A DNA stretch of 64,000 bases, taken from positions 122,574 to 186,573 of the forward strand of contig JAJEKB010021919.1 of the NCBI GenBank assembly GCA_022393335.1, read 5' to 3'. Below are positions 1 through 12,334 of the stretch, in pieces (position 1 is the first letter of the stretch; each line of letters begins with the position of its first letter). This DNA is from Macrotrachela quadricornifera. Lineage: Eukaryota > Rotifera > Eurotatoria > Philodinida > Philodinidae. A model generated the notes under the pieces. That model searched no databases and had not been told where the DNA came from. It saw nothing but the letters and a program-made list of their open reading frames with translations. A program made the translations under genes and the position numbers.

Positions 1-200
1 GAATATAGTATCTGACCAGAACTCTATTTCACGTCTACCTATCAAAAATGAAATGATACTTGCGATCGGGATCTTTTTGCATCCGATTATGCAGATAGAT
101 TGCTTCATGACCTTCTGTTCATCTTATACTCACCCAAACAACTTTGATACTTTGTTTATTTTTTAAACTCAAAAAAGAAACTTATCTTAATGTCACATAG

Positions 201-676
201 TTACTCTCTCGTTATATGATGTTCAACTGAATTTGGATCCAGCATCTTTACCAGGCGGATGGTCTCTATGTTACAATGGCACTTATGCAGTCCCCCTTAA
301 CACAACTGTTAGAACCTCAATTCTTCGTATGTGTGATAAAGCCAAATTATTACTTGGATGCCGTCCCTTAGGAAATCGTTCATTGACTGTGGCTGCCATG
401 GGACTTCGAACTGATGTCCTGTATAATTGTAGCACAAATACCAGCTGCACAAATGTGGCTAATGGTGTCGGTTGGTATTACTCTGATAACTATTCATGGG
501 GTTTTGCAAAAGGCAATGACACTGTATTCCGTGGTAGTTGTGACACAGGCGTAACTAATAATGGCTACCGACTATGCTGGCACACAGATCAGAGTAATGG
601 TGGCTATCGCTGTGGAGCATCATTATCACTCAATTCAGACTCGAGATGGGAACGAGTAATCTATCACGCTGCCTGA
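201..676 (+). CDS. 3'-terminal exon of a secreted Cys-rich domain protein (partial)
   Basis: Open frame ending in TGA at 674-676, entered through a probable splice acceptor (ACATAG, 195-200); the same frame has a stop at 188-190, so the coding part must start after it and the gene continues left of the window. About 158 residues are visible. The segment runs from PGGWSLCYNGTYAVPLN through LLLGCRPLGNRS, VAAMGLRTDVLYNCS, GVGWYYSDNYSWGF and RLCWHTDQSNGGYRCG to WERVIYHAA. Regularly spaced Cys and Trp residues and several N-x-S/T sites suggest an extracellular, disulphide-bonded fold. I know this pattern from predicted secreted or membrane proteins of rotifers and other invertebrates but cannot name a Pfam family or function. 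A poly(A) signal AATAAA lies at 763-768. Codon use is normal and the exon shows no break. Confidence 0.55.
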
Positions 677-3600
677 ACTGTTCCTCACATATACTCTTTG
701 ATAAAGTGACATTTACACATTTAATTCAAAGGTTTTTTTTTTTCTTATATATTCAAGATTCAAATAAATGGGCGTGCGTAAAAGAATTAGTTCAGTCTAG
801 TTAATTACATAAGTAGCTGAATGTCATTGAAGGCGAGTCAACTATTATAGACAAACAGGATATGAATAGAATAAATAAAGGTAGGAAGTGTATAAAACGA
901 GATATATGTGTGTGAATTGTACAGTAAAATGATTCAAGCAGTTATAACAGATGTTTCGACTCTTATCATCTTAATGGTATGAGTGTGGAGTATGTATAAC
1001 TATCACATTATTAGGTAATTTAATGTTGTTTATAGCTTATATTAAGTGGCTTAAGTATTGTTCGGTATTCCAGAAGAAATGGATAACTTTTTATTTGTCA
1101 TTTTCCGAGTGTAAAGATATTATAACATCTATGAAAGTAATTGTCAGAGAAGTAAATGAAAGAAATATGAAATAAGATGGAAACGAAAATGACTAATTCA
1201 GGCTTTTCATCAATTTAAAATATAGAAAAGCATTTTGAATAAGATGTTTCACCATTGAATTATTCTTGTCATAATGATTAATATAGACTAAATACTACAT
1301 TATTGTCTAATGAGAATGATAATAAAAGAGGGAAGAGTGGGCACTAGCTCATTCTGATATTGATGTCATGATTCGAGATGATTTTCAAAGTAGAATCTTT
1401 TTAATCAAAGACAGTAACAATGAAGTCTATGCTTTGTTAATATACAAACGTAGAACAATATTTAGATTTTAGAGAAATATATTTATAATGTTCAAACTTA
1501 TTGCCAAGTACATCATCCTCATTAATCTGATACTGTTACAACAATTTTAACCAAAATTACCATTAAAAAATATTGTGAAATCTTCTAAATATGGATGCAT
1601 CTACATTCTGAACACTTTAAGACAATTTGTAGAATGCTCTTTTTTTGGAAGATTTCACAGTAAATGAATTAATAAAAGAATAAGTATTTAGAACATATAC
1701 TACTGATTTGCGTATACATATAATATCATTATTTTTCATACTAGTATTATTTGTGCATGATTTTATATAATTTAAATTATATTAATATGTTGGTCAGATT
1801 ATTTCCACCACTAGTTGACAGATTATAATTTCAATAAATAAAATATATTTATTCAATTGATGAGAAAATTTTTTGAGTCGCTCCATGTGATTATCTTGCC
1901 GAATATAACCGCATTTATATGAATTCTCTGTGCTTAAATGGATATGAAAGAAATTATGATGAAATCTAATTATCTAATTCTTCAGATTAAACCAAAAAAT
2001 GTGGTAGAGATGTTTGGTAAATGATGATATTGCTTTGATTTCAAATGAATTCTATTGATGAAAAATACATTTTTCAATATTTAATCGATTAATATTTTTT
2101 ATTATATCAAATCATGATTATTTTATGTAAAGAGATTTCTGATTTAAAAATTTCAGATTTGTTAATATAAAAACATATCTTTGGCAGAATAACTACAAAA
2201 TTGTTTTTGAAATTTCAATAAATCCTTATAGATAAACATGTCCATCGTTACAATATATATCAATGTAAGGTATCTGAAGAATCCAATAATTGCCAATTAA
2301 AATTATCGCACTCAATAGTAGGAAACAGAATTGCTAATAGTCCATTTCTTTTTGGTGTAGTCTAGATCACAGACTGAGCTAAAATTAAAAGAGTAACTTA
2401 GAGCCAAGCCGACTAGTTCTTCTGAATTTTCCAATCTATTAAATTCAACAGCTTTAAGACGTTCAATTCTTTGAGAATAATTGATTTCGTTGTTCAATTT
2501 AGCTAAAATCTCGACAATAGACCAATATAACATAATAGCTTAAGACGCACTATTACAATGGTATTATATTTATTTATATGTTGTGTTTTAATAAATGGTA
2601 TATTCGTCTAGAAAATACGACAATGGCTCTAACGAAATAATAAGTAACAAAACATCTACATTTTGATGAATTTGACATAGATAAAGCAAAACAAAGTCAA
2701 TACAATATAAATAGAGTTTGTTGATAGTACCTAATTTCAATTATTGAGCATAGAGAAGATGCGAGAAAACAAAAACGCTGTCTACCATTTGAACAATAGC
2801 TTTAATGTTTTTGAAATTTTCATTTCAAAAAGTCAGATCAGAGCACAATAATTTACCGTACTAACTTTTTTTTTTATAAAAATTCATTTGAAAATATTGA
2901 CCATATGTAAACATGAATTCTTCAAATATATGTCATTAATGTAATCCCGCTAACTATAGTCAGAATTTCATATTTTTGATCGGTTTTATTAGACTTTCTT
3001 GATGTAATACTCATTAAGAATCCTCTCGTTCGATTAAAGTCGTCTTGCTGCTAAATAAAAGTAAAGACCTTCAACTTAATTAACGAATATGAAATCACAC
3101 AGAACTCTTGTTGCGATCGAAAGAGATTTTGTTTTTAGTTAAACTATTAGTTAGTGCCGTATATCCATACAAAAAAATGGTACGATACTAACTTAAAAAC
3201 AATTGGTTTTTACCCAGAATAGATTATGATGATTTTAATCTAATTTAAATCGTTGGTTTCGATTTCTTCTACTATTAAGATTTGTTAATCGATGAAAGAG
3301 AATAAGAGAAAACATTGAAAATTAGAAGAAACTGAGACATAAGTTCAAAAAACAGATTATCATAGGATGCAAAATAGTACTGTTTCAATCAAGTTTAAGT
3401 GATTTTTCCATAGTTTAACAATATTCACTATTAAAAAATGATAAAAATTTTCATTATGTTATCAGCTCAGTTAATATACCTTACAGAGCGCGACGAAAGC
3501 TGTGCCCTATGATAGCTTCTGTTGTAGTAATATCATGTCTTTGAACTTTTTCATCAGAAAAACTAATGTTGTATCATATTCTCAGTTAGGGTGAGATGAT

Positions 3601-5108
3601 TTCCAGAAAAAAAGTTAATATCCAATTGTTTCTTATTGTTCATTCTCATACAGTTGTATTCAGATTCACAACTAAGTGAATATTTAGTGATTGAGAAGAT
3701 GAAGATAATATTATCATTAATTGATTTTGTCAACCCTGAAAAGAACAAGTTCTCATACAATATGATAGAGAATTTTTCGAATGGAGACGATTCTAAAGAA
3801 TGATAACATTGAGTAAATCATATTAAATACGTGCGCTTTGCATTGTAATTTTTAATCATTTAATATGTTGTATTAAAAATTGAAATACATCATAAGATGC
3901 AGTGTAAAATGCTTTATAATTGTCATACAATAGTTTTTCAAAATCGACTAAACTTCGATGTTGCAAAAAAAAAATTTTTTTTTTCAGTAAAAGACAAAAG
4001 CATTTCACCACTCGATATGTTTTATTAAAAGAAACAAAATACATTACAAGATGCAACGTAAAAAGCTTTATAATTTACACAGAACAAGTACAAAAAAAAA
4101 ACGAATTCATTTTGTACTCAAAAAAATATCTTTTTCGTACGATTAAAATTTGATTGCTCAATATTTTCATCATTTTGAAAGCAGAGAGTACGATTGTTAA
4201 GAGGGCGGTCTTGTGTAAATTGTAGAGCTTTTCACGCTGCATCTTTTGATACATTTTTTTAAAAAAATTACAACGTATTAAATGATTGAAACTTACAATA
4301 CAAAGCGTTCGTATATAATCTAGCCCACATGATGCATGAATAAAACGAACAACTGTATAAATAGTCATATGATAATTATTATTCAAACAATTTTATCTAG
4401 ACTTTGTCTATATAATTGTTTACCCATACTATTCATTCAAAATATGTCATTGTCTAATAGTTACAATATTATTGAAATGTGTATATATCTTTTAGAAAAT
4501 CTTCTTTTCCATTTGAATACGATGAAGAAATGAATAGAAAGTAAACATTAAATAAATATTCGCATTTGATATCTAACAAGTTGTAATACAATAACATGTA
4601 TGTCAAAATTTAAACACGTTAATAAGACAAAAAAAAATCCGTGTCAGTTAAATAAAATGTGTCTTGTAACAGCTTTTTCTGCGTATTCGATGAGAAAAAA
4701 ACATACTAAAGACAATTAAAAATAACGATTGTGCTAGACGTTAAAGCATTTCACGTTTTTAATAATATATTTACAAAATACGCAAATGTTCGTGCGAAAA
4801 TATGTATGCCAGAAAAAAAAACAATGCGTAGAAATGCTTTTTTTTTAAAAATGTGCTTTGAAAAACAAAAGAATTGAGATATTTTATTAAAAGCAGATCG
4901 ATTAGTTACCAAGATACTTATGTAGTCTTGAAAAAATTGAAATTATTATTCATATTATTTGTATATTCGATGTTTTTTGTTCATCAAATAACGTTTATTT
5001 TACTTTGCAAGAACACGTATCTTCTATATTTTTTATCGCTTTCATTCATTACTTTATTGAACACTAAATTTCATTTGAGTATTTCATGAGAAAAAAAAAA
5101 AGAAAATA
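677..5108. other. AT-rich intergenic DNA with no convincing gene
   Basis: Both strands carry many stops. The few open frames here are short, Lys/Asn/Phe-rich and lack recognisable motifs. The only organised structure is the inverted-repeat element at 3834-4307; poly-A/T runs are frequent from about 4600 to 5100, just before the next gene. Confidence 0.6.
3834..4307. mobile_element. MITE-like element with terminal inverted repeats (family A)
   Basis: The left end (CGCTTTGCATTGTAA, 3834) and the right end (complement CGCTTTGTATTGTAA, ending at 4307) are near-perfect inverted repeats extended by a diverged second block: ATACATCATAAGATGCAG near 3886, ATACATTACAAGATGCAA near 4040, and the reverse complement of the same motif near 4210-4255. 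The plus-oriented block is present twice, so the element contains an internal duplication. There is no coding capacity. Related copies lie at 30640-30725 and 45427-45740, which makes this a dispersed non-autonomous family. No clear target-site duplication could be fixed by eye. Confidence 0.6.
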
Positions 5109-8100
5109 ATGATGAAGAAAACTGTTCCAAATAACATTCCTGCATTTAAAATACCATCAATCAAAGTTGATTGCAATATATTTGAAAATAATTCAATGAT
5201 ATTAATGGTTTTTTTTATTAATTAGATTACCAATCCAAAACTAACTGCATTTTCAAATTTAAATCAATTAAATATTCAAACAAATTCTAATACTAATACT
5301 GATTTAAAATCAGTACCTACTGTATCATCCTCATCGTATATTAGTTTTCTTTTAATTTTTTTAATTTTTCTTATATGTTTTTCTTTATTAGAAAAAAGAA
5401 ACGTTCATCATTGCGACGAAAACTTCCAATTGCAATAGTATCAGCTCTTATTGGAATAGGATGTGTAGTAGGTGTAGTAGTTTATTTTGCACTTTCCGGT
5501 ACAGTTTATCTTTTACATTAATTATTGAAGTGATATTTTTAATTCTGGTTTTTTTATTTTTAGATTCAACGTCTACAATAACTACAACTACTACTGGTAA
5601 AGTTATATATATACTTTGTTTTATTTGATATATTAGAATATATGAGTATTTAAGCCCATAGGATGTGAATGTTTTACACTCAAAGTTAAGATTAAAACGT
5701 GCTTGATCTATTTTTCTAGCCTATGATTTGTCCTCTGCATTATGGCCTTTAAAATATACATATAGTTTTTGATAAATACATTCCTTATATAGAAATCTTA
5801 ACCAAAAGCATCTATTCTAAATATAATGAAGGCAATTTTATTTTATTAAATTTTGAATTTCTTTATTCTTTTTTTTTAGCTACAACGACAACAACGACGA
5901 CTGGAAGTAATTATTATTATTTTGTTTAGTTAAAATTCTTCTTTTGATTTTAATTTAGCGACAACGACAAGCAGTAAATTTTATCAAATTAATTATATTA
6001 TTATTGATTTTTGATTCTTTTTAGCCTCAACGACTTGTAAGTGGATTTTATTTTATTGTATTGATCTACACAAATATTAAGAAAGAAAATTTTAATATCT
6101 ATTATCACAGTATAAAGGTTTTCAAATAAGAACTGCACTTTTTGCATATAAAGACTAATGCTTTTTCAAAAAAATAATGATATTAAATATGAAATCAATA
6201 TTTTATTCTTATTGTATTTATGTTGTTTTTTTTTATAGCAACAACATCAACAACATCAACAAGTACTACATGTAATCTATCTTGCATCTTTATTTACATT
6301 TCATAATTTTCTCTTGCTCTTTTTCTTTCAGCAACAACTTCTACAACAAGTACTACTAGTACAAGTAAGTGACCTATGATAAACCTAATATTAGTTCTAT
6401 TCTCACATTTATGCAAATAAAAATACCCGACCGAATCTATTAACAATAGCATCTTTTGTTCTGTAGACTAGAGAAATTGGTTTTTTCACCTTAAGTTATC
6501 ATTTTTAATCGCCAAACTAATGGATTTAAGTTGAAACACCTTAAAAAACGATCATAGTATTTTTCTGAACTTCAGGAATGTTCCGATGGAAGGCATGACA
6601 GGATATATTTGTGTCTCTCCTTTCCTTCTCCATAATCAGGATCTGTCGTTAGGACGTTGATACAATCTATGACGGTAAAGAAATGTAAAAATGTCTCGCT
6701 TTGCGAAAAAATAACAACCAGATAAACGTAGTTGATCAAAACTTCTGTGATTTCTTTATTTTTATCACAATTTTGCTGTTTTCTACTTTCAACAGAGCTA
6801 GAATATCAAATAGTCATCTCTAGCATAATCACCTTTGCTGGCTAAACTGCTAAAAGCCTTTGTATCGCTTGTTTCTTTCAAAAGAATAGGAAAAAGAAGA
6901 GTTTTCCGTGAAGCGAAAAACAACTGCTCTATAAACACAATTCGTGTGAAAAGATTTCAGATTTACGAGGAAATATTCCTAATCTTCGCAATGCTCATTA
7001 GTCACGATTTCATGCATTCTGTAGTTCTTAGTGAGCTGTATGTATGATCAGTGCCCGCGTGACGGGCCTAAGATCGAGGCAGGGACGTAAAAGGATACAC
7101 TGGCAGGAAAATTTGTCCCTAAATTGCTTCCATCGATGAAAAAAAATTTCCAATTATTGAAGGGATGCACATCCTTCCACACCCCTCGATTTAGCGAACC
7201 CTGTGTATGATTAAAAAAAGTTCAAGCTTCTGGCATGTTTCTGACTCAAGATACAGATACGCTTTCTTGGATAATATACAAGGTATGCACTATTGGAGAC
7301 CTTCGTATCTTCAGGAGAATTTTATCCAAAAGTTTTGAAAATTTTTATGTGAACAAAGTTTCGAATCAAAATTAAAAGATATAGTTTTACTTCAAAAGAG
7401 TGAAGCTATAGAAAACTTCCACTAAAAGCTCGATATCTCGTCAGAAACCTGAATGCTTTTTTTTACTATATACACAACTCACCAAGGGCCATAAGATGCA
7501 TGAAACTCCAACTGAAAATCATCTGAATACTTGAAAATGTTCTCTCATGAGGTTCTTTTTCTTCTCTATAAAACGATTGTTGTAGAAATGATTTTTTACA
7601 ACTAGGAAAGAATATTAGATAAAAAGATTTTAATTTAATTCTATACGAACAATTTCTTTCAGCTTCGACTACATCAACAACAACAACAACAACAACAACT
7701 TCCACATCAACATCAACTACTACTAGTTCAACTTCTACATCGACAACTAGTACAACATCAACAACAACAACTAGTTCGACTTCTACATCGACAACTAGTA
7801 CAACATCAACAACAACATCAACTTCAACAAGCACTACTTCAACTACATCAACAAGTACAACCTCCATAACAACTTCTACATCATCATCAACTAGTACTAG
7901 CACAACATCTACATCCACAACTAGTAGAACAACATCTACAACATCAACTACAACATCAACGTCAACAACAACCACGACTACAGTTTCAACAACAACTACT
8001 ACAACAAGTGGTATGTAAGGAATAACATGATGAGTGCTTTGTATAAAAGAAAAAAAATGCAAACAATCCTAGAGCACTTAAGAATAATCTTCCAAAATTC

Positions 8101-11100
8101 GTTTCCAATTCTGTCTTGGCTCTTTTGTAAAGCTCAACTAATATAACATATGAGAAAAAAATTTTGTTTCCATATTGAACTTTTAAGAAATTACGAGATA
8201 ACGTAAAGAGATATTCAATAATAACTAAGAATAAATTGTTAATGATATTTTTCATAGTTTGTCTAGTGATATACGGGGCGAAAATTTTGATCACATAGAT
8301 ACCTAATCAAGATCTTTTATTCGTGAAAGTTTTAGTTCAAATAACTATAACTAAATGATGTAATACATAGAAAGAATTGACACATAAACTTTCGCATGGT
8401 GATAATAATGCAAAAATTTGTATTTCAATCTCACCTATATATATTTCATCGCTAGTTATAGTTTTAGAGCTAAAATTTTCATAAATAAAGGATCTTGTTT
8501 AAGTGTATATTTATAATAAAAATTGCAGTTTCATATGTCAAGACAAACTATGAGAAATATTATTAACAACTTATTCACAGTTATTATTCGGCATCCCTTT
8601 ATGGTACTTTGTGTTTTTTTTAAAAGTTCAGTATGGGAACGAATCTTCTTTTGTCGTATGGTGTACTAATTGAGCTTTACAAAACAGTAAATATAGAATT
8701 TGAAAAGGAACGTAATATCTCGAGATATTTTCTCGTCAGTTATAAAATTTTGAAAACCCATGTTTAAATGTCCTCGAATTTTTTTTTGTGTAGACTGTAG
8801 ATTCAATTAAAATATTACTCTATATAAACACAGATAAGCAAATACAAAATAGTTAAAAAATCACATTGTTGAAAAAAATTGAATATCCCCATTATAACTC
8901 GAGTAAATGAACTGATTTTTTTGTCAACAATAGAAACATGTCTTAAAATATTCTTTGTTAAGCATATTCCATCTATTAGGTTACAATTAAACTGCGACAC
9001 ATTTAGACGTAATTATGACAACAATGATAAAAAAATGACCTTGAATTCAAATTTGTGATGTCTAAAAGCCTTTGGCCTCTCGTTTAGTTTAAAAGCTAGC
9101 ATTCCAAATATGTTTATCTTTTATAATGTCTCCTTGTGACTAAATATTTGCACTAGAGTGTGACGAATTATGAGTAAGCAAGAGCCACTTATAATTGGTT
9201 GATATCAGATAGAGTACGTTGTACGGAATGATCAATGCGCCATAGTTATGCATATCTAAGATGCAGTTGTTAAACCACTTTTACATAAAATATTATGATT
9301 AACAATATAAATAAGGCAGATATCTAGCTAAAGATGAGATAATAAATAAAATTAATATGAAAACTTTAATTCACAATAGAGAACAGAATTGCTAAGCTAG
9401 AAATTTCTTCTGATACAATCAACATATATTATATACTAGGAAAGATAGATCTGCCTGTCTGAATACATTCAATAAATTTTATTATTATTCGATTGATATG
9501 TCAGTAACATTGAAACATGATAACACATGAAAATTAAATTAAGTACAATCTTTATCTAACTCAGCATAATTCAGAGTGTGATATGTATTTGACCTGTTCA
9601 TACTATAGGGTAGTATTCTAAAATTGTGATATTTTACGACTTAAATAAAACCTAACATGTCTTTATATTATTGACAAAAAGAATACGGTTCGCTTGCTCG
9701 AACTATAATGGAAATATTCAATTCTTTTTAAGTTACGTCACTTATGATTATAATAACAACAATCCGTATCAGCCAATCGATTGATTGTGTAGAAATGTTA
9801 AGATCTAAAACGATTAACGATATGAATACGGATCAAATGAAAAATCAACTATAAATGAGCCAGAGGTGGGCAAGTCAAGTCAAAAAAACAAGTCAAGTCC
9901 AAGTCCAAGTCAAGTCAAGTCAAGTCAGACTTGACTGACTTGACTTGAAAAATTTTTTCAGGACTCTGACTTGACTTGACTTGACTTGAAAAATTTTTTC
10001 AGGACTTTGACTTGACTTGACTTGACTTGACTTGAAAATTTTTCTAATCTTCCGACTATGTTCCTAGTTTTTCTAATGAACGATGTGACTGAGAACATCA
10101 GTATATTCGTCTTTGGTTATTAACTAGCGGATACAACATCGTTGTTGGCGGGAAATGCCGTATAACTCTCAACAGGCATCATAAATATTTTATTTTTGTC
10201 TGTTTTTGGCATAGATATAAGAAGGCAAATGAATTAATTGATAAATAAACCAATCAATCTATCATTTATCAGACGCAAAATAAATGAATAAAACAATGCT
10301 TTGGTCTTTATTCTCTCTCTTTTTCATTTCTTTCTGTCAGAGGTGGGTAAGTCAAGTCAAAAAAACAAATCAAGTCCAAGTCAAGTCAAGTCAAGTCAGA
10401 CTTGACTGACTTGATTGACTTGATTGACTTGACTTGACTTGACTTGAAAAATTTTTTCAGGACTTTGACTTGACTTGAAGAATCGTCCTATTGACTTGAC
10501 TTGACTTGTGACTTGAAAATATTCGATTTGCCCACCTCTGAAATGAGCGACTTAAAAATACATTATGTATTAATAAACCTTTTTCTCTTTGTGATAGGTT
10601 GTGGATCGGCATGTACAACAGTATTATTACTAAGTGATACAAGTACTGCCACAGTCCAAACATTGGTCACTTATTTACAATCAGCAGGTTTAACAGTTAA
10701 TTATATATCTGGTGGAATAGCAACTTACACTGGAACTCCAGCGGCATCTTCTTACGGTTCGGTACTTTTAATTACTGGTAATGCTTATTCATCAGATATG
10801 CCAACTGCAGGCCAACAAGCAATTGTAAATGCACAACGATATAGTGGTGTTGGTGTAGTTATGACTGAATGGGCAGCATATCAAGTTCAATCTGGTAGAT
10901 GGACGACATTGTCGTCACTTTTGTTAGCAACTCGTGCAACAGGCAGTACTGCAGCTATGACATATACATTGGCTAGCAGTGGACATCCAATTTGGACTGG
11001 TCTACCAACTTCATTTACTACTTCTGTAGCATTTGGATATAGTCCATTAAATACACCTATAACTGGAAGTATAACAGTGGCAACCTGCACATCGTGTAGT

Positions 11101-11256
11101 TCACCTGGAGTGGTTGTTCTTCCACAATCTGGAGCTTCTGGACGTATAGTACAGATGGCTCAAGCTGGTCATTATGCATCATTTACATGGGGAAACGATG
11201 CATATACTACAACAATGACAGTTAATGCAGTTAGATGGGCAGCTAGAATTATTTAG
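5109..11256 (+). CDS. Type II membrane protein: Thr-rich stalk plus ThuA/glutamine-amidotransferase-like ectodomain
   Basis: Proposed exons: 5109-5165, 5226-5335, 5392-5498, 5564-5596, 5880-5906, 5959-5973, 6025-6036, 6239-6271, 6332-6364, 7663-8010, 10598-11256; all joins keep one frame with GT-AG borders. Exons 1-3 give a cytoplasmic tail, a basic stretch (KKKRSSLRRK) and one membrane helix (PIAIVSALIGIGCVVGVVVY). Exons 4-9 are 12-33 nt, each phase 1 on both sides, encoding only Thr/Ser-rich segments; exon 10 adds a mucin-like run of about 115 Thr/Ser residues. Exon 11 encodes about 219 residues beginning CGSACTTVLLLSD with alternating beta/alpha texture (VLLITGN, GVGVVMTEWAAY, GHPIWTGLP, NAVRWAARII), resembling ThuA or class I glutamine-amidotransferase-like folds; no catalytic Cys is evident. 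AATAAA at 11459-11464. The first exon boundary is least certain (a start at 5109 with an 18-nt gap is the alternative), and extra exons could hide in the two long introns. Confidence 0.6.
6815..7660. repeat. Diverged inverted repeat inside a long intron
   Basis: The arm at about 6815-7050 and the reverse complement of about 7450-7660 share blocks such as TTTCATGCAT followed by a GTGAGTTGT/GTGAGCTGT-type end. The arms also give parallel conceptual peptides (FMHSVVLSELYV and FMHLMALGELCI) although neither is a gene. The right arm abuts the acceptor of the Thr-rich exon at 7663. This is probably an old foldback or MITE-type insertion that lengthened the intron. Confidence 0.4.
8090..8722. repeat. 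Inverted repeat (foldback-like) in the intron before the ectodomain exon
   Basis: The left arm of about 8090-8330 (including TTTTGTAAAGCTCAACTAAT and CATAGTTTGTCTAG) is matched in reverse complement by about 8440-8722 (TAATTGAGCTTTACAAAA and GACAAACTATGAG). The arms are some 200 bp long and diverged; the short centre has no coding potential. A long hairpin could form in the pre-mRNA. Confidence 0.5.
8865..8965. repeat. Fragment related to the composite element at 62163-63063
   Basis: TTGAATATCCCC, CTCGAGTAAATGAACTGATTT and the following ACATGTCTTAA and CTTTGTTAAG blocks line up in order with the unit at about 62199-62310 (TTGAATATCTCCC, CTCGAGCAAACGAACTGATT). It is a single diverged unit without a recognisable end. 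Confidence 0.45.
9861..10540. mobile_element. Non-autonomous hAT-like element filled with GACTTGACTTG repeats
   Basis: The ends are CAGAGGTGGGCAA at 9861 and TTGCCCACCTCTG ending at 10540, a 13-bp perfect terminal inverted repeat. It is flanked on both sides by the identical 8-bp sequence AAATGAGC (9853-9860 and 10541-10548), the target duplication expected for hAT transposons. The interior is mostly CAAGTC/GACTTG tandem repeats in two blocks (about 9875-10035 and 10350-10515). A second left end (CAGAGGTGGGTAAGTC) occurs at 10338, so the element contains a nested or duplicated copy. It has no transposase, and it ends 57 bp before the ectodomain exon acceptor of the host gene. Confidence 0.8.
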
Positions 11257-12334
11257 CATTTCATTTTTTTTCATTAACATACGAATTATTGGACTTATTT
11301 TTTACACTATAGTATATTGCAAAAGTCTCTTTTTAACAGTTTTTTTCGTATATCTTCACTATTCAATTCGTCTTTACTAACTAGTTTCTTTTTAATTGAT
11401 AGCTCTATGCATCAAGTTTTTATTTATATGAGCAAACTTGAAAATCATATCTAAATGAAATAAAAATATCATTACACCTTCAGTTGAATGTTCCTCATTT
11501 GTTCAGTCTCTACATTGGTTAATAAAAACAATTATCGGATTTGAACTCAGATGAATTCATACACCATTGCGAAGTTGCAATGCAGTGACTAAAACTTGTC
11601 ATGTGATATGTAGCGTCAACATATTTTTCGATATAGTTCAGTTCTGTCTAATTGATAAGTTTAATGATCGATCGTTTACTTAATAATATTTGTTTTCTTT
11701 CCTGAGAACATATCATAATTAATAATGATTATAAAACGAATTGCTTTAGAAAACTGGAATAATTATAGAAGAATCGTTACATACCATGTTTTCTTATCAT
11801 ATAGAAAAAATGTTAAATTTTTGTATTTGGATTAGAGATCATAGCTCTGAAATTTATTCGCATAAATAAAAATTCGATATATCGATCTTTAGGTTGTCTG
11901 GCTGATAGTCAAATAGAGTGATTAAAATTAAGTTTAATTATTTCTAAAAAGTAATTATATAACATTATACAATACACTGTGCTTAGTCAGATAGTGTAGT
12001 TTATTTAGTTTGTTGATTTCTGTTTTTTATAAAATAAGAGAAAAGATGAATGCACTTATATTAAATTGCTACTGTTTCTTTTGATATTACTAGAAATGTT
12101 TTAAAAGCATTGAAGAATACTTGGAAATTTGAAGTATTATAGGCTAGATAATTCATAGATTACTAAACAATAAGAAATTTAAACAACACCCTTTTCTCAA
12201 AAGTATTTTTTTTCAAATTTCCTAAAACAGTGGAAAATTCTAGCAGTTTCCATACTAAACATATATAAAGGGGTTACAAATATCTTTCAAACAACAACAA
12301 AAATATAGGTCTGATTGTCGATCTCGAACTAGTA
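11257..12334. other. Intergenic, 3' flank of the stalked membrane protein gene
   Basis: Contains the AATAAA at 11459-11464 and otherwise AT-rich sequence with no motif-bearing open frame. No transposon end was identified for the mariner remnant that follows. Confidence 0.55.

Noticed and set aside
7466..8062. 198-codon minus-strand frame rich in Val/Asp
   Set aside because: Antisense of the Thr/Ser codon run (ACA/ACT/TCA) of the plus-strand exon 7663-8010; the composition is explained by the repeat.
9870..10515. Possible CRISPR-like or telomeric array from GACTTGACTTG
   Set aside because: No spacers, irregular unit, and the block is bounded by hAT-type ends with target duplications; it also differs from known telomere repeats.
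10887..11090. Minus-strand frame under the ectodomain exon
   Set aside because: Shadow of the plus-strand coding exon with no independent motif.
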